The translations under genes and the position numbers were made by a program. From Paramacrobiotus metropolitanus (taxonomy: Eukaryota; Tardigrada; Eutardigrada; Parachela; Macrobiotidae), in NCBI RefSeq assembly GCF_019649055.1, contig NW_026570350.1:288392-352391 (forward strand): DNA of 64,000 bases, written 5' to 3'. Shown piece after piece: positions 60,591 through 64,000 of the stretch. The notes beneath the pieces are model-generated. The model searched no databases, was not told the DNA's origin, and was given only the letters and a program-made list of their open reading frames with translations. Positions within the stretch are counted from its first letter, which is position 1. Each line of letters opens with the position of its first letter.

Positions 60591-61929
60591 TCAAGTAAAA
60601 TAAAGTGACGTGACGGCTTCAACAGGCTGACGGCAGTACGGGCAGAGGCTTCCTCGGTCTAGGGTCGCTTTGGCGCACTGTCCGCACATGACCAAATGCT
60701 TACACGGACTGATCAGCGTGTTGGCATACCGCGACAGACAGATTTTACATTTCAACTGCTCAACGGTGCGGGCATCGTCTCCGACGGGTACTTCGGTGGC
60801 ATAGTGCAAAAAATGCTTTTGCTCCAAAAAATCGGCGTTGTGGAACTCCACCGCTTCTTCCAATTCCTCCCAAAATAGAAACGGCCCTTCTTCTTGGCCT
60901 TAGCGGCATCAATTTGGTCTTGACTGAAGCCAACGAGCCGTGCTTTGTTTTCCAAAACTGTCATACCTACATATTATTATTATTATTAAAAATAAAAGTA
61001 ACAAACAGATGAAACCCACCTTGTATTCCAATGTCGGTAACAGGGGACTTGCAAGCTCGTATAACATCGTTGATGAACCGTTTGCCTTTACATTCATCAG
61101 ATATGCACAGGCTGGTGATTGGCGGGCATGTTCAATCCATGGTTCCAGATCCAGCGGCAATCCAGAAATGAAGACATAGCAGTAAAACAGCGTACAGCAT
61201 CCGGGCATACCGAAACTCCCGGCACAGTAAGACCTGCGTAATAATAAAACTCCATTGTCCTGTAACAACGGCGACCGGAAGCGCGAAGCGCTCCGGTCGA
61301 CGTTGTTTACCGCGTCCGACACATTAGCCAAATGTGTCGGCAGCGAGCAACGGGGCCCCCCACCCCTTCGCCTGGTTTAACTGTTCGACCAGCAATCGTG
61401 AGTTGTTTTTCTTGTCAACTTGATAGCCAAAGAATGTTTTGTTGTAAAGCTCACCGCAGTTGTAGAATCCAGCTTCGGCCAGCTTGTACACCAAGTGTTT
61501 TTTTCTTCGGGCCACGGTCTGTCGTCAAGGAAAACGCCCGCGCATACATGGTGTTATACTTTGCGCAGTCGGGATTGTTTGGTGGTGAATGGTTGTACTC
61601 AATGTTGTCCTGATCGTAATCCATCCGCAGCCCGTTGCATTCCACCCACATCTGTGGAAGTTATCTTTAACTGCTTTGCCAAAGCATGGATTCTTGCACG
61701 GTGTTCGATAGATGCCCGTTAGACATGTCCCCTCAATCTCACAGCAGTAAACACAACGGATCTGGTGCTGGATCCCCGTGCAGTACCAGCCCAGTTCGGC
61801 GTACTCTTTCGCCACTTCGAGGGTAATTTTACCCCCACAACCACGAAATGTTTCAATGCGATTCTCAACACTTTCGGCTGGATAGCGCGGATCCCCACGA
61901 GGGCCAAAAGCACTTGCAAAACCGTCCAT
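60591..61929 (-). CDS. inhibitor-of-apoptosis-like protein (BIR repeats, RING)
   Basis: ATG 61929 opens MDGFASAFG. BIR 1 is seen in RIETFRGC, AELGWYCTG and CVYC, with H and C ligands later at EYNHSPPNNPDC; the Cys-rich stretch between them may be an insert or a short intron (GTGAG...CACAG). BIR 2 has KLAEAGFYNCG, then intron 61454-61234, then an FYC pair and PWIEHARQSPAC. A UBA-like segment (KARLVGFSQDQIDAA) follows intron 61019-60967, and the C-terminal RING reads CKICL...CKHLVMCGQC...CPYC, ending nine codons later, as in IAPs. Such proteins block caspases and ubiquitinate targets; insects and their large DNA viruses both carry them. Frame changes occur at about 61650 (G run), 61500 (A7), 61190 (T run), 61105 and 60890. 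Host or viral origin is open; position inside the cluster favours a captured gene. Confidence 0.75.
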
Positions 61930-62154
61930 TGTTCTGTTAGCGTGTAGCCGTGCGTGCGTGCGTGTGTGCTCTGCTCTACGGTTTATAAAGCCCAGTGTGA
62001 ACAACAAAATGCTGAGCAACAAATTGCTGAACCGGATTTTGTGGTCAGGGTGTTTAGTGTATTTGATTATTATAAATACAGGCTTCTAATTCCAACTCGT
62101 TTTCATTATTCTTCCTGACACTTTTAGTTAGTCTACCTTTTCTTCTGATATACC

Positions 62155-63153
62155 ATGACTAGTCTGCCTCCTTCCAAACGCGGTTTCGTACCCGATAAAA
62201 CTGATCTTGTCGGGGAAGCAAAGCGCAGTTTGCGAGCGGAAAGATCGCTTTCCACTATGAAGGATTCCCTACCATGAAGTTCGGGTACGACAAGTTCATC
62301 TGCACCCGCATCAACAGTGACACCCAGGCCTTGGAGTTCATAATTGGCGACTTTACGACTGCCAGTCCTCCTGGACCAGATGCGAAATGGACGCTGGGAG
62401 AGAAACACATTTTTCTCACCAACGACCAGTTCATGCGCCTCGTTGGACTCATCTACAACAACATTACGACTTTAATCCGGGATCCACAGCTAACCAGCGG
62501 TAACCTGTCCACCCTGTTTCACCTCGGAAACGACGTCTATTTTGTGTGGTCAAGCTATGACAGTGTAGCGCTGGCCAATATCCGCCAGTTCTGCAAGAGA
62601 GGCAACGGCGACATGCAGGCCACCAAGAATGGTGTTTCTTTGGGATAAAATCGTTTGAATCACTTCGTACCACCATCCAAGACCTGTCAATGTTCAAGGA
62701 CATCAATGCTTTGTTGAAAGCACGTGGCTCGCTAGTGATTCACAACGAACCAACGGCAGCGGATTTTTCAAGCCTGTTGGCTGGCCTACCGTTCACCATG
62801 TATGGTATGTGGCTTGACCGTCTGCACGAGAACTGTGCACGTTGCGGGAAATGGTCACGTTGTTTACACAACCAACTGTTCGTGAAGCCAGCCATGCCTG
62901 TGAATGGGGATTGGGTACACTGAATCTAACGGATGAAATGATGAACGACATCATTACTGAGCTTGGAAATGGCAAACGTCTCATTGGCATGATGTTGTTA
63001 CTGCGTCCTTGGGGCCAGCTTACCGGATTTGACGACATTTTGGGTTTTAACGCCAAACAGTTTTTGGACCAGCATAAGGATACCCTGTGGGAGTCTGTCA
63101 AGCGTATTGCTATGGAGAAGCTGAAGATTACGGAGATTGAGACGGGAAGATGA
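62155..63153 (+). CDS. PC4-like protein, frame interrupted
   Basis: ATG 62155 opens MTSLPPSKRG. After a frame change near 62215 the frame continues with FHYEGFPTMKFGYDKF and a segment (FIIGDF...LGEKHIFLTNDQFMRL). A second segment, from about 62570, reads LANIRQFCKRGNGDMQATK and, after a frame change at 62645, SFESLRTTIQDL. The pattern strand - IRxF - charged - KxGxSL - helix is that of the PC4/Sub1 single-stranded-DNA-binding coactivator fold, apparently twice. Another change near 62845 leads to the C-terminal part (LNLTDEMMNDIITELG), stop at 63151-63153. It is the only gene of the cluster on the plus strand and diverges from the IAP gene over about 225 bp, which must hold both promoters. PC4-like is my inference from pattern, not a proven match. 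Confidence 0.5.
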
Positions 63154-63385
63154 AACTGCCTATCGAAATCAACAAGGCCCAGGAAGGAAACAGCGGCAAC
63201 GGTGGTGAAGACGGTGGTGTCTAAAGCGACGGAATCGTTTGCGTTTTGTGTTACGGTAAAGCATGTCTGTGTTACCATAAAAATGTGAAATGTAAACGCT
63301 AAAAAAAGTGCTGATTGCTTCTACTTCTACCTCAGGGACATAAAATGTGAAATGTAAAACCCAAAAAATTTGCTGCTTTTTTATT

Positions 63386-63860
63386 TTATTCAAGCTCTGC
63401 ATACATTGCTGTGTTCATGTTAAAGTGATTGTTTACCCATTGACAAACCATTGCATCATTGTTTGCGTAATTTTTTGTGAAATAATGAATAATGTCTCTA
63501 TATGATTCTCCGCTTGCGCGCTTATAAAAAAAAATGCAAAATTGACCGCAGACTGTCGAAAACGTTTGTTGTATACGTTCCATTTGATAAACAACATGTA
63601 AATCAGTTAACCATTCTCTAATCTCGTCAAAATACTCCACAGATCGTCCGTATGAGTCGAAAACTCGATGGATGACGGCTCGCTTTGATAGAATGCTAAC
63701 CAGTGTTCACCAGAACCACTGGATTTGTCCGTGTTGACGATGTAGGCGGCAGGTAAAACATTGGAGCGTTCGGGAAGTGTATCCCGGGCATAAACTCCTC
63801 GAAATATCCTCTCCGTTTTGGATTTTGGCAAAGTATCTTTGTCATTGTTCGATTATCCAT
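63386..63860 (-). CDS. adenain-like cysteine protease (Maverick/adintovirus maturation protease), frame interrupted
   Basis: The upstream frame contains DTLPERSNVLPAAYIVNTD and then GEHWLAFY, in which His is the expected catalytic base. The downstream frame contains the Asp-bearing FDSYG motif and CGQFCIFF, with the nucleophile Cys. The two frames meet at a T4 run near 63650, where one missing base explains the break. The start is ATG 63860 if a further one-base change near 63830 is allowed; stop at 63386-63388, followed by AATAAA on the minus strand. The order His - Asp - Cys and the length (about 150 residues) fit the adenain family, used by adenoviruses and by Mavericks/adintoviruses to process capsid proteins. 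It implies that the cluster comes from a virus-like element, not only a polymerase. Confidence 0.72.
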
Positions 63861-64000
63861 TTTAGTTAGTTGGTAAAGTCACAAATTAGCTGACGAAAAT
63901 TGTTAATTTCTATTACCGCGTCAAACGTAAGAAATGTGACCATGATCGTGGGCTGCTTGAGCGGTTGGTTGAAGACTACTCGGATGCCTAAATTACCCTG
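63861..64000. other. upstream of protease, window edge
   Basis: 140 bases without a readable gene; the viral-type cluster may continue beyond the edge. No terminal inverted repeat is visible here. Confidence 0.4.

Overview
This is eukaryotic DNA from an invertebrate animal. Protein-coding sequence is split by short GT-AG introns (many 50-80 nt), there are receptor tyrosine kinases, an Ig-domain protein and a RNF4-like RING protein, and the intergenic DNA is AT-rich and full of small inverted-repeat transposons and minisatellites. The species cannot be fixed from sequence alone; the compact introns, lineage-specific tandem gene pairs and animal-type Maverick/adintovirus polymerases fit a small ecdysozoan such as a tardigrade, but that is a guess.

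Layout. 0-9 kb: two uncharacterised minus-strand genes (1.3-1.9 and 4.7-5.6 kb), a two-Ig-domain gene (7.9-8.7 kb), a 252-bp near-perfect duplication, a TA-flanked mariner-like MITE and a foldback element. 9-13 kb: an 8-bp-TSD hAT-like MITE and a proline-rich RING gene with TATA box and polyadenylation signal. 13-23.6 kb: no convincing gene; decayed inverted-repeat elements and two minisatellites. 23.6-27.6 kb: an intronless protein-primed family B DNA polymerase of the Maverick/Polinton/adintovirus/bidnavirus type, broken by two frameshifts.

30.5-42 kb: two tandem paralogous receptor tyrosine kinase genes of eight exons each. Their extracellular part ends in a glycosyl-hydrolase-16-like (beta-glucan-recognition) fold that has lost its catalytic carboxylates, followed by one transmembrane helix and a complete kinase. 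The first copy is intact (906 codons by my exon model, all phases consistent). The second carries frame-breaking changes in its large exon. 42.5-50.5 kb: a second tandem pair, an uncharacterised two-part protein; the first copy is intact (592 codons, four exons), the second has a nonsense codon and a frameshift.

52.9-63.9 kb: a gene cluster of viral character, mostly on the minus strand: a small two-exon gene, a second and very different protein-primed DNA polymerase that contains three canonical introns, an unknown multi-exon gene ending only 17 nt upstream of the polymerase start, an IAP-like gene (BIR repeats plus RING), a PC4-like gene on the plus strand and an adenain-like cysteine protease. 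It probably continues past the right edge. Reading frames here are repeatedly interrupted by single-base losses, most of them in homopolymer runs, while splice sites are clean. That pattern is either assembly error or recent decay.

Main points of interest: the lectin-like GH16 receptor kinases, the intron-bearing viral polymerase next to an intronless relative 27 kb away, and several small mobile elements whose boundaries and target duplications can be read exactly.
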